NCBI GenBank assembly: GCA_044870185.1
Contig: JBIOYL010000023.1
Location: forward strand, 1-25,337
Reading direction: 5' to 3'
DNA from: JBIOYL01 sp044870185
Lineage (GTDB): Bacteria; Actinomycetota; CALGFH01
DNA length: 25,337 nt
In this document: in pieces, positions 1 to 9,860 of the stretch
Layout of the letters: every line of letters begins with the position of its first letter
How positions within the stretch are numbered: position 1 is the stretch's first letter
The notes under the pieces: generated by a model
The model's input: only the letters and a program-made list of their open reading frames with translations
Databases searched by the model: none
Told to the model about the DNA's origin: nothing
Program-made: the position numbers and the translations under genes

Positions 1-340
1 GCGCCCCCGGCTTGTGCAGGACGTCCTGCACGAACCACACGCATGCCACCGCGATCAGCAGACCCACGCCGTTGAGCAGGAAGAACAGCGTGTACTCGCG
101 GCCCAGCCCCGTGCGCGCCCGATGCCGGAAGGTCCAGTGCCGGTTCATGAAGTAGGACGAGGTGGCCGCGACCGCGACCGAGACCGTCTTGGCCGCCACG
201 CCGGGCCAGTGCAGGAGCAGGTGCAGGTAGTTGGCCACGCCGAAGTCGAGCATGGTGTTGAAGGCACCCACGATGCCGAACTTGGCCAGCTCGTGGATGA
301 GGTGGCGCCACTGGCCGTAGAGGCTTCGGAGCAGGCTCAT
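1..340 (-). CDS. GtrA-family membrane protein (C-terminus cut by window edge)
   Basis: Reading the minus strand from an ATG at 340-338 gives MSLLRSLYGQWRH, then a stretch with KFGIVGAFNTMLDFGVANYL, SYFMNRHWTFRHR and a hydrophobic FFLLNGVGLLIAVACVWFVQ segment, running off the left edge. The NRxWTFR motif and closely packed membrane helices are typical of GtrA-like proteins (about 120-150 residues, four helices), which help move lipid-linked sugars across the membrane for polysaccharide or wall glycosylation. About 113 residues are visible, so only the end is missing. The ATG overlaps the TGA of a small upstream ORF (ATGA), so translation may be coupled. It lies downstream of prfB on the same strand. 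The substrate cannot be told from sequence. Confidence 0.85.
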   Translation of the reverse strand, partial: MSLLRSLYGQWRHLIHELAKFGIVGAFNTMLDFGVANYLHLLLHWPGVAAKTVSVAVAATSSYFMNRHWTFRHRARTGLGREYTLFFLLNGVGLLIAVACVWFVQDVLHKPGA

Positions 341-543
341 GCATCCACCCCGGTCCCCGGCGAGGCGGCCGCCACGGTGGCTGCCCGGGCGGCCGGAAGC
401 ACGCAGGGCTCCCAGCCCGGCAAGCCGGCGGCAAGGTCCTGCGCCCGGACACAGCCGCCGGCCGAGGCGGCGGCCCGGGCGCGCGGGACGCGTGGGGCGG
501 GCGGCGGGCAGGCGTGGGCAGGCGACAAGTGCGCGACGATCAC
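337..543 (-). CDS. possible 68-aa small ORF coupled to the GtrA gene
   Basis: A GTG at 543-541 is preceded by an excellent purine-rich ribosome site (AGGAGAAGGAG, five bases upstream). The frame runs 68 codons and its TGA overlaps the ATG of the GtrA-like gene as ATGA. The product (MIVAHLSPAHAC at the start, Ala/Pro/Arg-rich after) matches no family I recognise and has no membrane segment. It may be a leader ORF delivering ribosomes to the GtrA gene, a remnant of a larger gene, or chance in GC-rich DNA. The ribosome site and overlap are seen; function is unknown. Confidence 0.3.
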   Translation of the reverse strand: MIVAHLSPAHACPPPAPRVPRARAAASAGGCVRAQDLAAGLPGWEPCVLPAARAATVAAASPGTGVDA

Positions 544-635
544 ACGTGCTCCTTCTCCTGCTTCGACGAGCAGCCGGGAGGGCCCGGCAGGCGCCTGGCG
601 GCTCGCAAACGCGGCGACAAGCCTACGTGGCGTCC

Positions 636-654
636 TCCACCTGGAGGAGGTGGA
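636..654. other. short inverted repeat in the prfB-gtrA spacer
   Basis: TCCACCT (636-642) pairs with AGGTGGA (648-654) around a five-base loop. No T-run follows on either strand. It lies in the 283-base spacer between the small ORF upstream of the GtrA gene and the prfB stop, where I see no other coding signal. Confidence 0.25.
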
Positions 655-783
655 TCCCTCCCACAGGCGTCACATCCCGTGAGCCCACGGTCGGTCCACT
701 TGGTTGTCGCGGAACCCGGGCAGCCTACCACGAGCGCCTCCTCCCCTGCCTGCACGCAGGGTCTTGCGCGAAAGGAACGTGAT

Positions 784-826
784 GAGCTCGTCGGCAGACC
801 CGCCCGCGCCCGGCGGGCCGGCGAGC

Positions 827-828
<2 letters not shown>
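784..828 (-). terminator. GC-rich hairpin at the prfB stop, candidate terminator
   Basis: GAGCTCGTCGGC (784-795) pairs with GCCGGCGAGCTC (817-828), twelve pairs with one G-U. A second inner stem, GCCCGC with GCGGGC (802-807/813-818), can form as an alternative. The structure overlaps the prfB stop codon (829-827). No clear T-tract follows on the minus strand, which is common for actinobacterial terminators; it could instead only protect the mRNA end. Confidence 0.45.
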
Positions 829-1946
<1,118 letters not shown>

Positions 1947-2186
1947 GAGGCCAGCTCCTGAGGGAACGAGGGTGATCCACCCGTCATGCTAGCGGGCGGT
2001 GGCCGCATCCGGGCGGGTCGCCTCGTCCGGTGCAGGGCGTGTCCGCTCGCATGACGCTCGCGCGTCGATCCTGGAGCCGACGGCTCGTCATACGCCGCGA
2101 CCTGGCTTCGGTGCCCGGCAGGGTGATGCAGGCACTCGATCGTCTACGCGGAGCAAATAGGATCAAGACAAAGATGCTATGGGCTA

Positions 2187-2215
2187 TTGAAGGCAAACTG
2201 GCAGCGTGGTACGGT
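2187..2215 (+). promoter_or_regulatory. sigma-70-type promoter for the HTH gene
   Basis: TTGAAG (2187-2192), a 17-base spacer, and TACGGT (2210-2215) fit a housekeeping sigma promoter and sit in a locally AT-richer stretch. The predicted start near 2222 leaves a leader of about 45 bases with AGGAGG four bases before the ATG at 2267. Confidence 0.55.
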
Positions 2216-2266
2216 GAGACCGCTCGGGCACGGGAACTGTGGCCGTTGACCAGCTCAGGAGGGGAC

Positions 2267-2512
2267 ATGTCCACGCCCGGCGTCGAACCACGCTTCTACA
2301 CGCTCGAAGACGTGGCGACCATCCTCAACGTGCGGGTCGCCCAGGTGTATGCGCTCGTGCGCAGCGGCGACCTGCCGGCCGTCAAGCTCGGCGGGCGCGG
2401 CGTCTGGCGTGTCGACCGCCAGCAGCTCGAGGACTACATCGACCGGATGCACGCGCAGACGCGGGAGTGGGCCAAGGCACACCCACTTGTCGGCGGCCCT
2501 GAGCCCGACTGA
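2267..2512 (+). CDS. small HTH DNA-binding protein, excisionase/MerR-like
   Basis: An 81-residue protein from ATG 2267, preceded by AGGAGG. Residues about 9-58 form an excisionase-type winged helix-turn-helix: YTLEDVATILNV, then VYALVRSGDLPAVKLGG, then VWRVDRQQLEDYIDRM. This is the HTH_17/AlpA/BldC-like pattern, in which the first part is the HTH and GxxRxxRxxLxxY closes the wing. Such proteins act as small transcription factors or recombination directionality factors; no integrase is nearby, so a transcription role is more likely. It has its own predicted promoter and is followed about 190 bases later by the LysM gene on the same strand, so it may control that locus. An in-frame upstream extension to 2030 is possible but has no ribosome site and would cross the predicted promoter. 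Confidence 0.88.
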   Translation: MSTPGVEPRFYTLEDVATILNVRVAQVYALVRSGDLPAVKLGGRGVWRVDRQQLEDYIDRMHAQTREWAKAHPLVGGPEPD

Positions 2513-2564
2513 CCGCAGTCCGACCGGCCCGACCGCAGTCCGACCGGCCCGACCGCAGTCCGAC
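2511..2564 (+). repeat. 20-bp tandem repeat at the end of the HTH gene
   Basis: The unit gaccgcagtccgaccggccc occurs at 2511-2530 and 2531-2550, with a partial third copy from 2551. The array begins within the HTH stop codon. The rest of the 2565-2631 spacer shows no gene. Confidence 0.9.
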
Positions 2565-2631
2565 CTGTCGGCAGCCTCCGAGCGCGCACGTCCGGCGGCC
2601 GGCTCCTCCGTCCCCAAGTGTCCACCACGAG

Positions 2632-2660
2632 TTGACGGGCCCATGGACAGATGATAGCAA
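2632..2660 (+). promoter_or_regulatory. probable promoter for the LysM gene
   Basis: TTGACG (2632-2637), a 17-base spacer, and TAGCAA (2655-2660), in a sudden AT-rich patch. The start would fall near 2667, leaving about 40 bases to the ATG at 2706. GATAGC (2653-2658) and GCTATC (2687-2692) form a six-base inverted repeat across the start region, a possible operator. Confidence 0.5.
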
Positions 2661-2705
2661 AGCACCTACTGATAGATGAAATCGAAGCTATCGCAAGGGT
2701 AACTT

Positions 2706-3628
2706 ATGGAAATGAAGGCACGTGGGCTCGGGCTCGTCGGCATGCTCGTCCTCTTGGAGGCCGCCATCGCCCGGGGGGCCGGGATGCCGGCCGCCCTGGT
2801 CCAGACGCTGCGGGCTTCCCCGAGCGCGGCGGCCGATCCCCTGGCCGTCGTCCTCGCCGCCCTTGCGTTGGCCACCGAACTGCTGGCGGCCTATCTCCTG
2901 CTCGTGCTCGGCCTCCGGCTCCTTGCGCTGCTGCCCGGGCTGCTCGGCCGGACCGCCGCCTGGGGGACGCGGGCGCTCACCTTGCCGATCGTCCGCCGGG
3001 CACTGGACGGGCTGCTCGGCGGCGTCCTGATCGCGCAGGTCTCCCTGACACCGGTCGCCGCCGCCTCCCCGACCGCCGCCCCGGGCCCGGCCGACCCTCG
3101 TCCGACGGTGGCGGCGACCGCCGCACCTGCGGCTGAGGGTTGGACCGGGACGCCACGGGCCGCCGGACGCCCGGCGGAGCGTCGCGGCATGCCGCCGACC
3201 GCGCCGCCGACGACCACCGGGTTGGACGGCCCGTCGCCGGCCGGGTCGACCGGCGGGTGGGTGGCGCTGCCCACGTGGTTGGGCGGAATGCAGCCGGAGC
3301 GGGCCGACCCGGCAGCGCTCGGCGCGCTCGCCGCCGCGAGCACGGCCGCGGCCGCGGGAGCGCTCGCCGGCGAGCCGCAGCCCGCGGTGGCGGGCGAGCC
3401 GCAGCCCACGCCGACCGGCCAGAATCTGGCCCGCACGCACACGGTCGTGCCGGGCGACACGCTGTGGGACATCGCCGTCCGTCACCTCCCCCGCCCCCTA
3501 CGGACCGACGCCCATGCAGCGGTCTACTGGCGGCTGCTCTACGCAGCCAACCGGGCCGCCATCGGCCCCGACCCGGACCTCATCCACCCCGGCACCAGGT
3601 TGGCCGTGCCGCCCTACCCGCCAGGTAG
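2706..3628 (+). CDS. membrane-anchored LysM-domain protein (3' end uncertain)
   Basis: Start ATG 2706, with AGGG six bases upstream. Residues about 1-25 and 41-75 are hydrophobic (LLAAYLLLVLGLRLLALLPG) and about 98-115 may be a third helix. A long Pro/Ala/Gly-rich linker follows, then a LysM domain at about 245-304: HTVVPGDTLWDIAVRHL, LLYAANRAAIG, DLIHPGTRLAVPPYP. LysM binds peptidoglycan GlcNAc, so this should be a wall-facing envelope protein. The frame stays open to 4301, but from about 3626 the translation looks like out-of-frame sequence (Arg/Pro/Ser/Cys-rich) and the next gene uses another frame there. A TAG at 3626-3628 in the neighbouring frame would end the protein just after the LysM domain. 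I infer a one-base frameshift or assembly error near 3600-3625; if not, the CDS is 2706-4301. Confidence 0.75.
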
Positions 3629-3649
3629 GCAACGAGGAGCGCTTCGACC

Positions 3650-4237
3650 GTGCGCCGTCCCGTCCCGCCGGAGCCACCCGTCGTGCTCCTGCCCGACACC
3701 GACGACCTGCCCCCGCCGCCGCGGGAGGCCGCCCCTCGCGTGCTCCGGCTCGCCACCAGGGTCGTCCTGTGGACCGGCCTGGCCGCCGCCGTCGCCCATG
3801 CCTTCCTGGCCTCTCCCATCGGCCGTGGGCAGCCGCCGGCGGAGCCGGGGCAGGCCGGCGCCGTCGCGGCCGCCTTCGTGCGGGACTACCTCACGGCCGC
3901 GGCCGACCGGGCGGCCTGGCGGAGCCGACTGGCCCGCTATCTCGCCGCCGGGGCCGAGCCCGGTCCCATGCCACGGCCGCCGGCGGGCGGCACGGCCTAC
4001 GCCGACCAGGCCTGGCCGGCCGGCACGCGGGCCGTGCCGGGTGGCTTCGAGGTCACTGTGCTCGTCCACATGCTCGAGGTGCGGCCCGGCGCCTTCCGGG
4101 ACGCCGGGACACGGGCCGTCCTGGTGCGCGTGCGCGCGGGACGGCGCGGCGTGGCCGTCAGCGGCCCTCCGCGGCCGGCATCGCTGCCCGTCGACCCCAC
4201 CCTCCGGGCCGCCCCGTCGTCGGGGACGCCGGCGTGA
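3650..4237 (+). CDS. TcpC-like (conjugal transfer-type) membrane protein
   Basis: A 195-residue protein from GTG 3650, with GAGGAG ten bases upstream. A Pro-rich cytoplasmic start (PPEPPVVLLPDTDDLPPPP) leads to one membrane helix at about 37-55 (VVLWTGLAAAVAHAFLA). Then comes a globular part with AVAAAFVRDYLTAAADRAAW, RSRLARYLAAG, FEVTVLVHMLEVRPG and a closing RRGVAVSGPPRPASLP. This order of single helix, AxxFxxxYL segment, beta-rich middle and final VxGPP resembles TcpC/PF12642 proteins, VirB8-like scaffolds known from conjugative elements but also found as chromosomal actinobacterial genes. No VirB4 or coupling ATPase is visible, so active conjugation is not supported. It follows the LysM gene closely. 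The family call is by eye and moderate. Confidence 0.6.
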   Translation: MRRPVPPEPPVVLLPDTDDLPPPPREAAPRVLRLATRVVLWTGLAAAVAHAFLASPIGRGQPPAEPGQAGAVAAAFVRDYLTAAADRAAWRSRLARYLAAGAEPGPMPRPPAGGTAYADQAWPAGTRAVPGGFEVTVLVHMLEVRPGAFRDAGTRAVLVRVRAGRRGVAVSGPPRPASLPVDPTLRAAPSSGTPA

Positions 4238-4302
4238 GCGGCATGGGCACGAGGCCCGGAGCGTGAGGGAGGGCCAGAGCGTGGGGCGGGCCGGAGCATG
4301 AA

Positions 4303-4347
4303 GGCGGTAGCGGTGTGGGCGGTAGCGGTGTGGGCGGGAACGGCGTG
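4303..4347 (+). repeat. 15-bp tandem repeat upstream of the Ala-rich gene
   Basis: ggcggtagcggtgtg occurs at 4303-4317 and 4318-4332, with a degenerate third copy at 4333-4347, immediately before the ATG at 4351. It may affect initiation, since it fills the place of a normal ribosome site. Confidence 0.8.
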
Positions 4348-4350
4348 GGC

Positions 4351-5349
4351 ATGAGTCGTGCGCCGACACGCCCGGCTGGCTGGCACGCCGCCCGCCCGGC
4401 CGGGCACGTGGCCCTGCCGGCCTGGGCAGGTGAGCTGATCCTCGGCATCGAACGGCCCCTGCCGGCGTCGGTGCGGCGGCCCTGGACACGCCGGGCGCCC
4501 CCGGCGGCCGCCGGGCCGCGCGCCGGGCCGGGCACCCCGCCGGACGCCACTCGGTCAGGTGCCGCCGGGCCGGGCGCCGCCGGGCCGGGCGCCGCCGGAT
4601 CGGACGCCGGATCGGACGCCGGATCGGACGCCGCCGACGTCGAGCGGCTGCTGCTGGTACGCGCGCTCCCGCCTGGGCCCGCACCGATCGCCGCGCTGGC
4701 CGACGCGCTGGCCGACGCGCTGGCCGACGCGCTGGCCGGCCTCGAGCGCGCGGCGGGTGTGCGCGCCCCGCCGGGTCTTCGGCTGGCCGCCCCGGGCGCC
4801 CTGGCGCCGCTCGTCCGCGTCAGCCCAAGCGGCGTGCACCAGCACGTCGCCCTCGCCGGGCGGCGCGGGATCGCCGGCGCGAAGCCCCACGTGGCAGCGG
4901 TGGAGGGCTGGTGGCAGCGCTGGGAGGCCGGGCCGGACGCCGTGGTGGCAGCGACGGGACCTGCGGGCCGGTCGGTGCAGGCCGCCATCGCCGTGGCCGG
5001 GCGCGGCGACCCGGTCGCGCTCGGCCCGCCGCCGGGCGGGGCGCTGCTCCTGCGGGCCTGGCGGACGGGCGACGGGTGGGCGGTGGCCTGCGGGGTGGTG
5101 CTCGGCGCCAGCAGCCGGCTCGGGCTCGGCCGCCGGGCGGCCGAGCTGGCCGCGGCGCTGCGGCAGGCGGGCTGGCACGCAGCGGTCTGCCGCGGCTCGG
5201 CCGCCTGCGACCTCGCGCGAGCGGGCGACCCGCTCGCGCCGGCACCCCGGCGGGCGGCGCACCGCGCCTCCCCCAGCGCCGTGCGCGCGCTGCTGGACGC
5301 CTGCCTGGCCGCGTCCGGGGCGGGTGCCGCCGTGCCGGACCCGCGCTGA
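4351..5349 (+). CDS. unrecognised Ala-rich protein of the LysM/TcpC/Rv3235 locus
   Basis: About 332 residues from ATG 4351; an in-frame GTG at 4315 lies in a tandem repeat and is less likely. I do not recognise a family. Visible parts: an N-terminus with HVALPAWAGELILGIERPLP; a low-complexity linker built from DNA repeats (GAAGPGAAG, then GSDAGSDAG); a DVERLLLVRALPPGP strand; an ALADALADALADALAGL helix; and a C-terminal region with SVQAAIAVAGRGDPVALG, GGALLLRAWRTGDGWAVACG and AAELAAALRQAGWHAAVCRG. There is no signal peptide or clear membrane helix, so it may be cytoplasmic or peripheral. Third-position G/C and the neighbours support this strand over the long open frames opposite. Its end abuts an antisense ABC-ATPase relic. 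Confidence 0.65.
   Translation: MSRAPTRPAGWHAARPAGHVALPAWAGELILGIERPLPASVRRPWTRRAPPAAAGPRAGPGTPPDATRSGAAGPGAAGPGAAGSDAGSDAGSDAADVERLLLVRALPPGPAPIAALADALADALADALAGLERAAGVRAPPGLRLAAPGALAPLVRVSPSGVHQHVALAGRRGIAGAKPHVAAVEGWWQRWEAGPDAVVAATGPAGRSVQAAIAVAGRGDPVALGPPPGGALLLRAWRTGDGWAVACGVVLGASSRLGLGRRAAELAAALRQAGWHAAVCRGSAACDLARAGDPLAPAPRRAAHRASPSAVRALLDACLAASGAGAAVPDPR
4561..4629 (+). repeat. in-frame 15-bp and 12-bp tandem repeats
   Basis: gccgccgggccgggc occurs at 4561-4575 and 4576-4590, a hybrid unit at 4591-4605, then gccggatcggac at 4606-4617 and 4618-4629. All are multiples of three and expand a linker in the host protein. Confidence 0.9.
4693..4737 (+). repeat. in-frame 12-bp tandem repeat encoding ALAD units
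   Basis: gcgctggccgac occurs at 4693-4704, 4705-4716 and 4717-4728, with a partial fourth copy. It encodes ALAD repeats likely to form one extended helix. Confidence 0.9.
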
Positions 5350-5815
5350 GCAGCGCCCCGCCCGGCGGCCACCACGACCGCCGCGCCGCGGTCGGCGGCG
5401 TCGCGCAGGAGGCCGACCACCCGGGCCCGGTTGTCCTCGTCGAGCTCGGCGGTCGGCTCGTCGACCAAGAGCACATCGGCGCCTGAGGCCAACGCCCGGG
5501 CCATCGGCGCCTGAGGCCAGCGCCCGGGCCAGCGACACGCGCTGCTGCTCGTCGCCGGACAGCTCGTCGGTGCGTGGTCGGCCCGGCCGGCCAGCCGAGC
5601 AGGCCGAGCCACTCGGCCGCCGCGGCGGCCGCCGCGGCCAGGTCACGCCGGGCCACCCGGTGGGGCAAGCTCCACATTCTCCCGCGCGGTCAGCAGCACG
5701 AGCAGCCCGTAGCCCTGGAACACCACGGCGAGCCGATCGCGGCGCAGCGCCTGCCGCCGGCTCGCCGGCATCCCAGCCATGTTCTTGCCCTCGAACCGGT
5801 TTCGATCCCGACGGG
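5350..5815 (-). pseudogene. decayed ABC transporter ATP-binding protein (LolD/MacB-like)
   Basis: On the minus strand from about 5815 the frames read, in order, RFEGKNMAGMPASRRQALR and DRLAVVFQGYGLLVLLTARE (Q-loop region); then in a second frame HRVARRDLAAAAAA and EWLGLLGWPAG; then in a third frame TDELSGDEQQRVSLARALAS (LSGGQ-type signature); then in a fourth segment GADVLLVDEPTAELDEDNRA and GLLRDAADRGAAVVVA (Walker B, D-loop). The Walker A and N-terminus are missing, as is the H-loop end. At least three frame changes are needed, one caused by a 28-base tandem duplication (5475-5530). The motifs are those of ATPases powering lipoprotein or efflux ABC systems. No permease is nearby. A clear relic, antisense within the plus-strand locus. 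Confidence 0.85.
5475..5530. repeat. 28-bp tandem duplication inside the ABC relic
   Basis: Two copies, 5475-5502 and 5503-5530, differ at one base. Because 28 is not a multiple of three, the duplication shifts the frame between the LSGGQ-like signature and the Walker B segment. Confidence 0.95.
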
Positions 5816-5849
5816 GGCGTTGACGACAACCACGGCTGCGCCGGCACCC

Positions 5850-5863
5850 GGTTGTCCACAACC
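5850..5863. promoter_or_regulatory. palindromic DnaA-box-like site
   Basis: GGTTGT and ACAACC flank CC; within it TTGTCCACA (5852-5860) matches the DnaA-box consensus used by high-GC actinobacteria. A single box, about 80 bases upstream of the Rv3235-family gene. It could be a DnaA target, another operator or chance. Confidence 0.35.
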
Positions 5864-5940
5864 CTTCCTCTACCGGGTTGCTTTGGGCTGGCTGAAGGCT
5901 GTAGAAAGCAAAAGGAGGTAAACGAAGGTAATCGTCCCAT

Positions 5941-6531
5941 GTGGAGGATGCAGTGGTGATGTCGTTCGCGGCGGCGGCCGCGCTGGAGTCAACCGCCCAA
6001 GTCCCGGCTGCCCCGGTCCCGCTGGAGCCAATCGCCCAAACCGGGCCTGAGCCGACGCCGATGCCGGGACGCTCCCAGCCGGATCCGGCGTCGATGCCGG
6101 GACGCTCCCGGCGCGGCCTGCGCGCCGTCCCCTCACCCGAAGACGGCGCCGGGTGTGTCCCGGCAACCCCACCTTCGATGTCCACGCGACGTGCCGGGCC
6201 GGCGCAGCCGCCGGCCCGGCTGCCGGCACCGGCCCGGGCAGCGGGCGAGATCGCACTTGCCCTGCTCGAGGTCGAGGCGGGCTGGCGCAGCGCCGGCCAG
6301 CTCGAGCGGGTATGCAGCCCGGAGGCGTGGGCCGGGATCCATCCCAGGCTGCGCCGCCGGGGCGGCCAGCTGCCCACGCGCCGGACCGTGCTGCGCATCC
6401 ACTGCCAAGAGCAACGGCACGGCATGGCGGACCTGGTGGTCGTGGTCCGGCGTGGCCCACGCGTGCTGCCCGTCGCCATGCGGCTGGAGGGTCGGAATGG
6501 CCGCTGGACGGTCACGGAACTCGTGTGGTGA
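5941..6531 (+). CDS. Rv3235-family protein (DUF6459-like)
   Basis: Up to 196 residues from GTG 5941. GTG 5953/5956 or ATG 5959 are also possible and better placed behind GGAGG at 5943-5947. The first 90 or so residues are Pro/Ala-rich and probably disordered, including a repeated MPGRS element. The conserved part is at about 100-196: GEIALALLEVEAGWRSAGQL, then VCSPEAWAGIHPRLRRRGG, RRTVLRIHCQEQRHGMADLV, and a closing GRNGRWTVTELVW. A terminal GRWxVTxL with an upstream ALxxLEVxAGxR is typical of the actinobacterial Rv3235 family, which lies near secA in Mycobacterium and Streptomyces. The family has no established biochemical role. Position beside secA and after LysM and TcpC-like genes suggests an envelope or secretion link (inference). 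Confidence 0.85.
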   Translation: MEDAVVMSFAAAAALESTAQVPAAPVPLEPIAQTGPEPTPMPGRSQPDPASMPGRSRRGLRAVPSPEDGAGCVPATPPSMSTRRAGPAQPPARLPAPARAAGEIALALLEVEAGWRSAGQLERVCSPEAWAGIHPRLRRRGGQLPTRRTVLRIHCQEQRHGMADLVVVVRRGPRVLPVAMRLEGRNGRWTVTELVW

Positions 6532-6919
6532 ACCGCGACGGTAGCGTGAGCCGCGACGGCCGAGCCGCGGCGGCTGGGCCGCGACGGCAAAGGAACCTTC
6601 TTCATCCCGTCACCTGCCCGAAACATGGGCCATGGATGATGGCGGCAAACGGCCGGCTCGGCTGGCTCGTGCTGGCTCGGCCGACTCGTAACGATCCGGT
6701 GGGCTCTCCGGACGACAGAACCGCGCCGGGAACCCGCCCCCGCCGGGGAACCCGTCTGCGCCGGGGAACCGCCCTGGGGTGCCGGGAATCCACCCGGGCC
6801 TCGGGACCGCCCGGGTGCTCGGGGACCCGCCCGTGGTGGCCCGGGCAGACAAGCAGGTGCCCGGAGCAGGTGCCCGGGCGGACGGGTGGACGGGCGCCGG
6901 ACGCAAAGGAGGAAACGGA
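6532..6919. repeat. repeat-rich spacer downstream of the Rv3235-family gene
   Basis: No convincing gene is present. Several copies of ccgcgacgg occur between 6534 and 6595, and an 18-base imperfect tandem array runs at about 6723-6776 (units near 6723, 6741 and 6759 sharing gccgggaaccc-like cores). The stretch ends in a strong ribosome site at 6905-6913. Confidence 0.6.
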
Positions 6920-7016
6920 ATGCGCGCGCCGGCTACAGCGTACTTCGATGACCTGCGCCCGTCGGCCGCCGGCCCGTCCGGGCGGGGTGGCGGCGAGCCC
7001 GGCTCGGCCAGGACCC

Positions 7017-7055
7017 CGCGTCGCAGACGCCGCGGGGCAACGCGCCTGCGACGCG
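7017..7055 (-). terminator. candidate terminator downstream of secA
   Basis: CGCGTCGCAG (7017-7026) and CTGCGACGCG (7046-7055) form a perfect ten-base stem, with a smaller CGCG/CGCG stem inside the loop, about 25 bases past the secA stop. There is no T-tract. Confidence 0.5.
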
Positions 7056-7079
7056 CGAACGCGAGACGCTCGGGGGCGG

Positions 7080-9755
<2,676 letters not shown>

Positions 9756-9812
9756 GGGATGGACGCCTCCTTGGGGCCGGCCCGCCAGGCCGGGCTGCAC
9801 CGCAACCACCCC

Positions 9813-9818
9813 ATTGTA
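9813..9818 (-). promoter_or_regulatory. secA: -10 element of a secA promoter
   Basis: On the minus strand TACAAT, a near-ideal -10 hexamer in the spacer between the ROK kinase stop and secA. A TTGCAG lies only 14 bases upstream and CGGTTG at 17, so the -35 is weak. Transcription would start near 9806, about 50 bases before the GTG. Confidence 0.45.
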
Positions 9819-9860
9819 TCGGTGGCCCGGACCTGCAACCGGGCCGTCCGCAGGCCCTGG

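Noticed and set aside
660..780. tRNA or small RNA in the prfB-gtrA spacer
   Set aside because: A ggttc-like stretch is present but no cloverleaf or acceptor pairing could be built.
2511..2564. CRISPR array
   Set aside because: The repeats are contiguous with no unique spacers and no cas gene is present.
3650..4237. Part of an integrated conjugative element
   Set aside because: No VirB4/TraG ATPase, relaxase, integrase or att repeats are seen; the TcpC-like gene alone is not evidence.
5850..5863. Replication origin
   Set aside because: Only one DnaA-like box, no AT-rich unwinding region, and no dnaA/dnaN nearby.
4158..5940. Long minus-strand open frames opposite the Ala-rich gene
   Set aside because: Only the ABC-relic segments beyond 5350 resemble a protein; the rest is Arg/Pro/Ser shadow with poor codon bias.
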